Shown: positions 22,865 to 29,507 of the stretch, piece by piece | Layout: the number at the start of each line of letters is the position of its first letter | How positions within the stretch are numbered: the stretch's first letter is position 1 | Source of the DNA: a virus | Direction: 5' to 3' (one strand) | IMG/VR virus record: IMGVR_UViG_3300025141_000380 | Location: 1 to 34,343 of that record | DNA: 34,343 nucleotides | Notes under the pieces: generated by a model | Told to the model about the DNA's origin: nothing | Databases searched by the model: none | The model's input: the letters and a program-made list of their open reading frames with translations, nothing else | Translations under genes and position numbers: made by a program

Positions 22865-23098
22865 CTAGAGTCCAAACTCACGTCGAGCATCAGCTATCAT
22901 GACGCGCATCTCTTCTTCGTGAGCATCAATGGCATACGCCAAAGCATCTTCGTCTGTGTTCATCATCGCGCCGCATCGGTAACCGTGCTTGCCTAGTCGG
23001 TAGAGCGAACGCCCTTGTCCGATGTCGGCGACACCATACTTGCCGCACTCCGATACATTCTCGCATTGTCCCTTAGAGGGAACCTTTTCTTCGTCCAT
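22865..23098 (-). CDS. Small cysteine-containing protein, unknown
   Basis: A 77-aa protein. The ATG at 23098 is preferred; the GGGAAGA leader lies at 23102-23108. Three cysteines at about 12, 18 and 42 and a compact Gly/Tyr-rich middle suggest a possible metal site, followed by an acidic helix (AYAIDAHEEEMRVMIAD). Function unknown. Confidence 0.6.
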   Translation of the reverse strand: MDEEKVPSKGQCENVSECGKYGVADIGQGRSLYRLGKHGYRCGAMMNTDEDALAYAIDAHEEEMRVMIADARREFGL

Positions 23099-23111
23099 GT
23101 GTCTTCCCCTT

Positions 23112-23282
23112 CTAGAAATCGTTCCTCGTCTCAAAGCACAGAGTGCTCCATCGTTCGTTAATTACCTGGCACTTGTACCAGCCGCCCTTAGTGGCGAGAG
23201 CGTAGGCTAATGCGTAGGGCAAGCCCGTCCGCTCGACGTAAACGCTGCTGTAGGCGCTACTCCAGTATCGTATCCTGTACAT
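23112..23282 (-). CDS. 56-aa aromatic-rich protein
   Basis: A 56-aa protein. The ATG at 23282 follows GGGAGAATCAA, and element B lies directly upstream. Tyr-rich N-terminus (MYRIRYWSSAYSSVYVER), then an Ala/Leu/Tyr helix and a short C-terminal strand. The longer frame would extend into element B and is not favoured. Function unknown. Confidence 0.6.
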   Translation of the reverse strand: MYRIRYWSSAYSSVYVERTGLPYALAYALATKGGWYKCQVINERWSTLCFETRNDF

Positions 23283-23337
23283 TTGATTCTCCCGATTGGA
23301 CCATGCGACATGTCGCCGCATAGCCCTACGGACTATC
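23283..23337 (-). promoter_or_regulatory. Intergenic element copy B, upstream of the 56-aa gene
   Basis: A second, diverged copy of the element at 22494-22547. It contains the perfect 12-bp palindrome GCGACATGTCGC (23305-23316) between the shared TTGATTCTCC/GATTGGAC part and a GTAGG/GAC part. Position before a leftward gene suggests a regulatory or RNA-processing element. Confidence 0.45.
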
Positions 23338-23349
23338 AAACTCCTCTCG

Positions 23350-23511
23350 TTAGTAGTTCAGCCAGTCGAGCACTTTCTGTGCATCGTAGACCGCTTGGTC
23401 GCCGACCTCGTCAAGGAAGTCGGACCAGTCTCCATCGTGGACGACCTCGACCTCGTGTCGAGCCCGTTCCTTGGTTATGACCACGCCCTCAGCGCTTTCG
23501 TAGTACGTCAC
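23350..23511 (-). CDS. 53-aa acidic protein
   Basis: A short gene read directly from the sequence: GTG at 23511, stop TAA at 23352-23350, product beginning MTYYESAEGVVITKERARHE and containing DGDWSDFLDEVGD and a final helix DAQKVLDWLNY. Its GTG overlaps the preceding stop (GTGA). Similar short YYExAEGVxIxxxRA proteins occur in other phages, with unknown role. Confidence 0.65.
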   Translation of the reverse strand: MTYYESAEGVVITKERARHEVEVVHDGDWSDFLDEVGDQAVYDAQKVLDWLNY

Positions 23512-23690
23512 TTGCAACAACTCCCGTTCAGAGACGCTATGGCTAGTGTCGTACCTCGGGTATCGCCGACCTTGCGACAGTACTCAAGCACGGCGACAGC
23601 TCGCTTGCGCTCTTCAGGAGTGACGGCGCATCTTAGGATGCAGAAGCACTCGCGGTGGGCATTCTCGGTGCCCGATGTGGTGTGTGGCAT
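23508..23690 (-). CDS. First gene of the leftward accessory block, unknown
   Basis: A 60-aa protein. The ATG at 23690 has CGGAGG four bases upstream; a longer start at 23747 is possible but lacks a ribosome site. It contains HRECFCILRCAVTPEERKRAV and ends NGSCCK, so it is Cys-rich, and the basic helix could bind nucleic acid. It faces the long regulatory gap and should be the first protein made from the leftward promoter. Confidence 0.6.
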   Translation of the reverse strand: MPHTTSGTENAHRECFCILRCAVTPEERKRAVAVLEYCRKVGDTRGTTLAIASLNGSCCK

Positions 23691-23825
23691 GGTGCCTCCG
23701 ATGTGGTGTGAGTGACTCCCGATGTGTGAGAGTTGATTGAGTGACATTGCAGCACTCGTGCCAAGTATGATTGCACACGGCTTAGGCCGTAGTAGTGTAG
23801 GAAACCCGCACGCGAGGAGAGCTCG

Positions 23826-23986
23826 GGTAAGTGACCGTAATGACAGGGGTTATTGGGGGTTGATAAGCGTGCCTGTTCTGTGGTAGTTTCGAGGGTGCTG
23901 AGGGGGGGATTTGGCCGGCCCGCCTCCCTCCCCCGGAGTGAACTCTTGTTCACGGGAAGCAGGGGGCAATCGGCGGTAAGTGACCG
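23826..23986. repeat. Pair of 12-bp direct repeats GGTAAGTGACCG
   Basis: Exact copies at 23826-23837 and 23975-23986, 149 bases apart, on either side of the first GTGAAC palindrome. The core GGTAAGTGACC is an imperfect palindrome, so it may be a second kind of protein site in the same control region. Confidence 0.55.
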
Positions 23987-24183
23987 GAAATGCTGGAGGA
24001 AGTTGCATCTCGAGCAGCGTTCACAGTCGGTGTAACCCTCGGTTCACGAACCAGCCTGGTTTGGGGGTGTGAACTGGTGGCTACACCACACCGATAGTGT
24101 GAACTGTGGTTTACGATGGGGGGTCTCGCGTGCTTGTGTGAACTAGCGTTTACTCGAGCGTCGATGTGTGAACCAGCGTTCAC
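23938..24183. repeat. Array of GTGAAC-N4-GTTYAC palindromes (operators or iterons)
   Basis: Perfect or near-perfect 16-bp sites lie at 23938-23953 (GTGAACTCTTGTTCAC), 24099-24114, 24138-24153 and 24168-24183 (GTGAACCAGCGTTCAC). Weaker copies lie at 24009-24024, 24032-24047 and 24069-24084. Starts are spaced 71, 23, 37, 30, 39 and 30 bases, so the last four are roughly whole helical turns apart. Such rows bind a dimeric protein cooperatively: a repressor, an initiator or a partition factor. Confidence 0.75.
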
Positions 24184-24333
24184 AGCAGGGGTCTCGACGG
24201 AGAGCTTGATGGCACCCACCCCCCACCACCCCGGAGCCCGGTCCCCCTTTTTATTGGCCCCCCTCGTTCATGAGGTCCTCAAACGGGTAAGCACTGCTCG
24301 CTAATAGACCGGCGTACAGTTACATGATACTAC

Positions 24334-24900
24334 ATGACTATGTCTGACGTGCCTTGGACCGACCCTAAGTTTGATTTAACTGAAGAGAACCGTGTGAAGT
24401 TGGAGCGTGCTCTTCAGCGTGCCCACAGGCGAGCTCCTGGCCGTTCTCAAGCTGACCTACACGAGCATGGTACGGTGAGCGAGGGCGTTGAGTACGGACG
24501 CCCTGTGCCTCCTACTGCTCGAGAGGACTGGCATGCCCAACAGCGTGAGCAGGCTTTGGCTGAGCAGGCGGGGCATGACCAGGAACTCGGGCGCACGGGA
24601 GAGTTCGACAGCACGGGGGTGGTGACTCAGCCATCGGGATTCGGCATGGCCCCCGATAGACCCAACCGGGTTCGCTCGGAGTGGCACGAGCAGCAGCGAC
24701 AGCGGGCGTTGGTCAACCAGGGTGTGGGCGACCAGGCTCCCGGCAACTCCCAATCAATCCTCCACAGCGTCGAGGAGCAGCACAGGCGTCCCGTTCCCCG
24801 CGACGCCTGGCACGAGAATCAGCGCCGTCTTGCGGAGGCCGAGGCTGAAACACTCGCTGAGCAGGAGGCACTGCGCCGAATGGCGGAGGGCGGCAGGTGA
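24334..24900 (+). CDS. Repeat-containing protein upstream of the terminase, unknown function
   Basis: A 188-aa polar, helical protein. It contains three copies of a WHxQQR-type unit: EDWHAQQREQALAEQ near residue 66, SEWHEQQRQRALVNQ near 115, and a shorter DAWHENQRRLAEAEA near 155. The first and last are preceded by RPVP. No Shine-Dalgarno sequence precedes the ATG, so translation may be leaderless or use the second ATG at 24340. It is the first gene of the late operon, directly before TerS. A DNA-packaging or virion role is possible, but no family was recognised. Confidence 0.65.
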   Translation: MTMSDVPWTDPKFDLTEENRVKLERALQRAHRRAPGRSQADLHEHGTVSEGVEYGRPVPPTAREDWHAQQREQALAEQAGHDQELGRTGEFDSTGVVTQPSGFGMAPDRPNRVRSEWHEQQRQRALVNQGVGDQAPGNSQSILHSVEEQHRRPVPRDAWHENQRRLAEAEAETLAEQEALRRMAEGGR

Positions 24901-24915
24901 ATGGAGGTCGTCTAT

Positions 24916-25362
24916 ATGCTTTTAACTGAGACGCTGGCCGACCAGTTGATCTCTCTCGTTCGGAGAGGGAACTTCCTTCAGGTGGCCTGTAGAGCATGTG
25001 GAATACCGCCATCAACACTGCATAAGTGGCTAGAAAGGGGTCACCAGGGCGATGAACCATACAGAGGTCTCGCCACACGACTGAATGCAGCCCAGGCAGA
25101 GGCCGAAATAGACCTCGTAGAGAGCCTGAATAAGGCCGCCGCGCGAGACTGGAAAGCGGCGGCATGGAAGCTGGAAAGAAAATACCCCGACAGGTACGGG
25201 CCTAGACTAGAGGCTCGCATAGAATCACAGGTGACAGATGAGCGAGTCGCAACACTCACAGCCGCACAAGCCAGAAATAGACTCAAGCTCCTCCAAGGAG
25301 GGCCGAGGGCGACCTTCGAGACGGAGGGGAGGGAAACCGTCCCGGAGCCGGGAACCTCTTGA
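24916..25362 (+). CDS. terS: Terminase small subunit
   Basis: A 148-aa protein. The ATG at 24916 is chosen because GGAGGT lies 7 bases before it; an in-frame ATG at 24901 is the alternative. Residues about 15-45 form a homeodomain-like helix-turn-helix (LQVACRACGIPPSTLHKWLERG). Residues 60-100 carry AEAEIDLVESLNKAA and WKAAAWKLERKYPDRYG, a typical small-terminase oligomerisation and core pattern. It should bind the packaging site and load the large subunit, which lies four genes downstream. The C-terminal 41 residues overlap the next gene in another frame. Confidence 0.8.
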   Translation: MLLTETLADQLISLVRRGNFLQVACRACGIPPSTLHKWLERGHQGDEPYRGLATRLNAAQAEAEIDLVESLNKAAARDWKAAAWKLERKYPDRYGPRLEARIESQVTDERVATLTAAQARNRLKLLQGGPRATFETEGRETVPEPGTS

Positions 25363-25546
25363 GCACGTCTACGGCTTCCACCTTCGTCGTGAGCCTGGGG
25401 GCTATTCTGTTTACTACACCAAGGCGCCTTTGGTAGAGGTAGAGCGTCACAGTATTCGTACAGACAGGCCGGACGCTATGTGGCTTGTCGTGGACAAACT
25501 GGTTAGAGAGCTGGAGAGGATGGGATCAGGCCATGGCTACAAGTAA
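25238..25546 (+). CDS. Small protein overlapping the TerS end, unknown
   Basis: A 102-aa protein. AGGTGA lies three bases before the ATG. The first 42 residues, which overlap the TerS coding region by 125 bases, are low-complexity and Ser/Arg/Lys-rich (SSSSKEGRGRPSRRRGG). The non-overlapping part is a compact domain (HVYGFHLRREPGGYSVYYTK, DAMWLVVDKLVREL). The long overlap is unusual, but no later start exists in frame. Function unknown. Confidence 0.55.
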   Translation: MSESQHSQPHKPEIDSSSSKEGRGRPSRRRGGKPSRSREPLEHVYGFHLRREPGGYSVYYTKAPLVEVERHSIRTDRPDAMWLVVDKLVRELERMGSGHGYK

Positions 25547-25787
25547 GAAAACCACCAAGAAAAAGGCACCGGCAAAGAAGGCCGAGCCGAAGAAGGCCGA
25601 GCCGAAGAAAGCCGCGCCCAAAGCACCGGCCATTCTCGCAATGCCTGACTACTCCGGGATGGCGAGGCACATCATCTGTGAGCAGGGGTGGTCAAACTCC
25701 CCCGCGCCGGATGCCGTTGCAACGCTGTCTAACTACCTGTCAGCCGCGTACCGACACGGCGAACTTGCTGGTCGCGGCAACGGGTGA
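25533..25787 (+). CDS. Histone-H1-like Lys/Ala/Pro-rich small protein
   Basis: An 84-aa protein. Residues 1-36 are Lys-rich with KKAEP repeats, like the tails of H1-type proteins that bind DNA nonspecifically. The rest (MPDYSGMARHIICEQGWSNS onwards) is a small helical domain. Only a distant purine-rich ribosome site precedes the ATG at 25533. It overlaps the previous gene by 14 bases. DNA condensation or help in packaging is plausible, and a low-complexity linker is the other view. Confidence 0.6.
   Translation: MATSKKTTKKKAPAKKAEPKKAEPKKAAPKAPAILAMPDYSGMARHIICEQGWSNSPAPDAVATLSNYLSAAYRHGELAGRGNG
25575..25619 (+). repeat. 15-bp tandem repeat encoding KKAEP
   Basis: Exact units at 25575-25589 and 25590-25604 (AAGAAGGCCGAGCCG), with a third unit diverged by three substitutions at 25605-25619. 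It is in frame, so copy changes would lengthen or shorten the basic tail without a frameshift. Confidence 0.8.
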
Positions 25788-26008
25788 CCTGGCCGATTGT
25801 GGCCCTGGTGATAGGTGTGCTCGCCATCGCAGCGGCGAGAGACATACTCGTGCGCTCACAAAAGGCATTGGCCCAGACGGAGACGGACGAGCGCGTCGAG
25901 GCCATTGAGAAGCGTCTGGCGCAAATCACCGCCGACATCTCTAACATTGATGCCTCCGTTCGGGACCAAAACACACGGCTCACGCTTTCCCGGCGGCGGA
26001 GTGGCTGA
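25784..26008 (+). CDS. Small membrane protein with coiled coil
   Basis: A 74-aa protein starting with GTG in a GTGA overlap. Residues about 3-20 are a hydrophobic span (WPIVALVIGVLAIAAA), followed by a charged coiled coil (ETDERVEAIEKRLAQITADISNI) and a basic end. It lies just before TerL (TGATG junction). The plan resembles spanin/XhlA-like accessory proteins, but here it sits in the packaging module. Role unknown. Confidence 0.6.
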   Translation: MTWPIVALVIGVLAIAAARDILVRSQKALAQTETDERVEAIEKRLAQITADISNIDASVRDQNTRLTLSRRRSG

Positions 26009-27417
26009 TGTCCATCTCGGAGGAGGAACAACTCAAGGCCCACCTGTGGGAGCTCGGAGACCTTTCCTACCTTCTGCATGAGGGACAAGAGTTCATCAGG
26101 GATAAGTTCTACGAGAGCAGCGGGAGACGCTTCATCGTCAACTGCTCCAGGCGCTACGGTAAAAGCTACCTGGCCTGCGTCATTGCGCTAGAGCACGCAC
26201 TTAGGCACCCCGCCTCGCAGATACGGATCGCAGCACCCACAGCCAAGATGGTTCGCGGCATCATTGAGCCGCACATGAGGAATCTGCTCCTTGACGCGCC
26301 GCGCACCGTAAAACCAAAACACCTCAAGAACGTGGGCAACTGGACGTTCCCCAACAGCTCACAGATACACGTCGCTGGCTGCGACGCTGGCAACGCAGAG
26401 CGACACCGTGGAACAGAGATGCACCTCGGCATTATCGAAGAGGCTGGCTTCGTCGATGACCTGGAGTACGTCTGCCAAGACATCTTTCTCCCGCAAACCA
26501 TCACTACGGATGGACGCATCGTCATGCTGTCTACACCACCGCGCACACCGGCACACCCGTTTGTCATGTACTGCTCCAACGCAGAGGCGACAGGTAACTA
26601 CGTCCACAAAACAATCTACGATGCTCCACACATCAACGACCGGCAGAGGGAAGAATACTGCACCGAGTCGGGTGGTGAGCACTCCACAACGTGGCGCCGC
26701 GAGTACATGGCGGAGTTCGTCGTGGATGAAAGCCGCGCGATTGTACCCGAGTTCAGTGATAATGAGAAGAATATTGTGGGTACTGTGGACAGGCCGGACC
26801 ATTTTGAGTTTTACACGGCTGCTGACCTGGGTTTCCGAGATTTGACCTTTGTTGTCTTTGCTTACTACCACTTCCCTAACGACATGATGGTCATCGAGGA
26901 TGAGCTCGTGCTCGAGCGCGCCAACAGTGGGATTATCGCGTCTGAAATAAAGAAGAAAGAGGCTGCGCTGTACGGGGATCAAGAGCCGTCAATGAGAGTG
27001 GTGGATGCAGACCGAATCGTGCTCGCCGACCTGTCCAGCATTCACAAGATGAGGCTCACGCCGGCCCGCCGCGACGACCGCGATGCGGCCATTAACGCGC
27101 TTAGACTGGCGATCACGTCTAAGAAGTTGCTGATTCACCCTCGATGCACGGCTCTCAGGGCGCATTTGCGCCACGGAGTGTGGAATAAGGCCCGGACCAC
27201 CTTCGCGCGGAGTGGCGAGTTTGGGCATTTCGACGGCGTTGCGGCGGCGTGTTACTTGCTTAGGCACGCCATGCGGGGCAAGAATCCTTTCCCAATACGC
27301 GCACCAGGTGTAACGGGTGACAACCATTTCGTTCCCAAGAGGGCGGCGAACGGCGACAGTAACGCAGAGGTAATTGAGATCTTCAAGCCTCGGCACAGGA
27401 AGACGTGGAGACGATAA
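26008..27417 (+). CDS. terL: Terminase large subunit
   Basis: A 469-aa packaging ATPase-nuclease. The Walker A-like motif CSRRYGKS is at 46-53 and Walker B with catalytic Glu is LGIIEEA at 140-146. The coupling motif IVMLSTP is at 171-177. The C-terminal RNase-H-like nuclease has candidate metal Asp at 273 (AADLGFRD), 333 (VVDAD) and 409 (GHFDG). Length and motif order fit phage TerL proteins. It starts in a TGATG junction with GGAG upstream, and its stop TAA overlaps the portal ATG. With TerS it would cut and pump DNA through the portal. Confidence 0.9.
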   Translation: MSISEEEQLKAHLWELGDLSYLLHEGQEFIRDKFYESSGRRFIVNCSRRYGKSYLACVIALEHALRHPASQIRIAAPTAKMVRGIIEPHMRNLLLDAPRTVKPKHLKNVGNWTFPNSSQIHVAGCDAGNAERHRGTEMHLGIIEEAGFVDDLEYVCQDIFLPQTITTDGRIVMLSTPPRTPAHPFVMYCSNAEATGNYVHKTIYDAPHINDRQREEYCTESGGEHSTTWRREYMAEFVVDESRAIVPEFSDNEKNIVGTVDRPDHFEFYTAADLGFRDLTFVVFAYYHFPNDMMVIEDELVLERANSGIIASEIKKKEAALYGDQEPSMRVVDADRIVLADLSSIHKMRLTPARRDDRDAAINALRLAITSKKLLIHPRCTALRAHLRHGVWNKARTTFARSGEFGHFDGVAAACYLLRHAMRGKNPFPIRAPGVTGDNHFVPKRAANGDSNAEVIEIFKPRHRKTWRR

Positions 27418-29507
27418 TGCCTATCAGTGGACGTGTACCGGGCAACAAAGAGTACTGGGCTGCGAAGCCTAAAGACGAGTTCGCAAGCGAACTCACCGAC
27501 GCAATCATGCGCTACTACAGTCAGATGGACGCCACCGGGCGCACCGACGTGTGGCGGAGATCCGTCCGCACCTACTATGGCCTCGACGCCGAAGGGAGCT
27601 GGCGCAACTCAAGCGCCATTACCTACGGAGGTGAACAGGGTGAACTCGTCATGCTGCGCGTCAATCACTACAGAAACCTCATCCAGCACATGCTGACGAT
27701 GACTACCGCAAGCAGGCCGTCGTTCTCCGCGCGAGCTATGAACGATGACCAGAGGTCGCTAGTGCAGGCGCGCGTCGCCGAGGGTCTCATCGACTACTAC
27801 CTGGACGAGTACGACCTAGAAGATGAGTCGGTTCGCGCTGTCGAGTACGCGCTCGTTTTCGGAGAAGGCTGGCTTGCACTCACCTGGGACACCGAAAAAG
27901 GGGACCAGTACGGTGTCGAAGAAGTGCAAGTGATCGGCGACGACGGCATGGAAGTCTACGACGAGATGGGCGAGCCCGTCATGCGTGAGCGCATTGTATA
28001 CAGCGGAGATATCTCTAGCTATGTGAGCGGCCCCATGGACGTAGTGCGTGACATCGCACGTCGCGACCAAGACCATGACTGGCTGTGTCAGCGGATGATG
28101 GTCAACCGATACGACCTCATGGAGCGTTACCCCAAGCACGCCGAAGACATCGAGAACCTTCAAGCGAAACCCGCAGACACCGAGTCGGTCCTCTTCGACT
28201 ACATCAACAGCTACGCAACGACCACGAGCAGTGACATCATTCCCGTCTACTACTTCTATCATAAGGTGACCGATGCCCTGCCGGAGGGGAGATTTGCTAT
28301 CCTTGCCGGAGATAGCCTGCTCCACGACGGCCCAATGCCGTACAGCAATATCCCCATCTACCCCCTCGTTCCTTCGATGCAGTTCAACACAAGCTCGGGC
28401 TACTCAGGAAACTGGGACTTGCTCGCGCTCTCCCAGGCCATGGACAGCCTAATGACGACTGCCATGACAAACCATGAGGCGTTTGGTGTGCAGAACGTGC
28501 TCGTGCCTTACGGCTCTGACATCGAGGTCAACGACTTGTCCGGTGGGCTGCGAATGGTACAGTTCAACGCAGCAGCCGGGGAACCGAAACCGCTGGAACT
28601 GCTGAGCATCAGCCAGCACACCTACAAGCTGATGGACTCCATCACGGGAATGATGGAGACGCTAAGTGGCGTAAACTCGGTCGCTCGAGGCAACCCCGAG
28701 AAGAACTTGGAGTCTGGTGCTGCGTTGGCCTTGGTTCACTCAATGGCGATCCAGTACAACAATGGTTTGCAGCGCGCCTACGGGCGCATGATGGAGAAGA
28801 CCGTCACCGGGCTCATTCGCATGCTGCAAAGGTACGCATCTACCCCGAGGCTTGCGGAGGTGCTCGGGGCAAACGAGCGCCCCAATCTCATGGAGTTTAC
28901 GGGCGACGACATCGCGGCAGTGCGAAGGATAAAGGTTGACCTTTCTAGCCCACTGCTCCGCACCGCCGCTGGGCGCGTTCAGTTGGCCGATCGCCTCCTT
29001 GAGCGACAAGCCATCACCGCACAGCAGTACATGGACGTTGTCGCGACCGGGAGACTGAGCCCGATCTTGGATGGTCCACGCGCCGAGCTCTCCCTCATCA
29101 AGAGTGAAAACGAGATCCTTAACTCAGGCGGCGAGGTCCGCGCCACACCACTCGATAACCACCGCCTTCACATACAAGAGCACAAGGTCATCCTCGCTGA
29201 CCCGGCAACGAGATTCAACGACGAGCTCATGCGTGTCATCCTGGGACACATCAAGGAACACGTTGAGATGGCGCAAGAACATCCGGCAATGATGGTACTC
29301 ACCGGACAGGAGCCCCTCCCTGGCGGGCCACCTCCTGGGCCACCGGAGGGAGGGATGCCACCGGGCGCTGAGCCAGGGATGGGAGAGCCGGGAGAGGTTC
29401 CAGGCATGGAGGGTGGACGAGCCCTGGGTGAGAGCCCGGAACTGCCGCAGATGCCACAAAACCCGCTCAATGGCGGGCGATATAACCCACAGGGAGGAAT
29501 GGCATGA
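27417..29507 (+). CDS. Portal protein
   Basis: A 696-aa protein, near the size of P22-type portals. The ATG at 27417 forms a TAATG junction with TerL; a GTG four codons earlier is also open. The N-terminal half contains RVNHYRNLIQHMLTMTTASRP and FSARAMNDDQRS, usual in this portal type. The centre carries long helices (SISQHTYKLMDSITGMMETLSGVNS). The last 70 residues are Pro/Gly/Met-rich low complexity. It forms the dodecameric ring at one vertex, docking TerL and the adaptor. Its identity rests on pattern and its place between TerL and scaffold. Confidence 0.8.
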   Translation: MPISGRVPGNKEYWAAKPKDEFASELTDAIMRYYSQMDATGRTDVWRRSVRTYYGLDAEGSWRNSSAITYGGEQGELVMLRVNHYRNLIQHMLTMTTASRPSFSARAMNDDQRSLVQARVAEGLIDYYLDEYDLEDESVRAVEYALVFGEGWLALTWDTEKGDQYGVEEVQVIGDDGMEVYDEMGEPVMRERIVYSGDISSYVSGPMDVVRDIARRDQDHDWLCQRMMVNRYDLMERYPKHAEDIENLQAKPADTESVLFDYINSYATTTSSDIIPVYYFYHKVTDALPEGRFAILAGDSLLHDGPMPYSNIPIYPLVPSMQFNTSSGYSGNWDLLALSQAMDSLMTTAMTNHEAFGVQNVLVPYGSDIEVNDLSGGLRMVQFNAAAGEPKPLELLSISQHTYKLMDSITGMMETLSGVNSVARGNPEKNLESGAALALVHSMAIQYNNGLQRAYGRMMEKTVTGLIRMLQRYASTPRLAEVLGANERPNLMEFTGDDIAAVRRIKVDLSSPLLRTAAGRVQLADRLLERQAITAQQYMDVVATGRLSPILDGPRAELSLIKSENEILNSGGEVRATPLDNHRLHIQEHKVILADPATRFNDELMRVILGHIKEHVEMAQEHPAMMVLTGQEPLPGGPPPGPPEGGMPPGAEPGMGEPGEVPGMEGGRALGESPELPQMPQNPLNGGRYNPQGGMA

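Larger units (their letters stand above)
23691..24333. promoter_or_regulatory. Main divergent regulatory region (643 bp, no gene)
   Basis: The longest gene-free stretch, between the leftward accessory block and the rightward late operon. It holds a small hairpin (ACGGC-TTAG-GCCGT, 23777-23790), two 12-bp direct repeats GGTAAGTGACCG (23826-23837 and 23975-23986), G- and C-runs (near 23900, 24210 and 24242) and a row of palindromes (23938-24183). Promoters for both directions must lie here or just inside the genes. No textbook -35/-10 pair was found. Confidence 0.7.

Noticed and set aside
23938-24183. CRISPR array
   Set aside because: The repeats are 16-bp palindromes with irregular short spacing and no unique spacers of constant length, and no cas genes are present.
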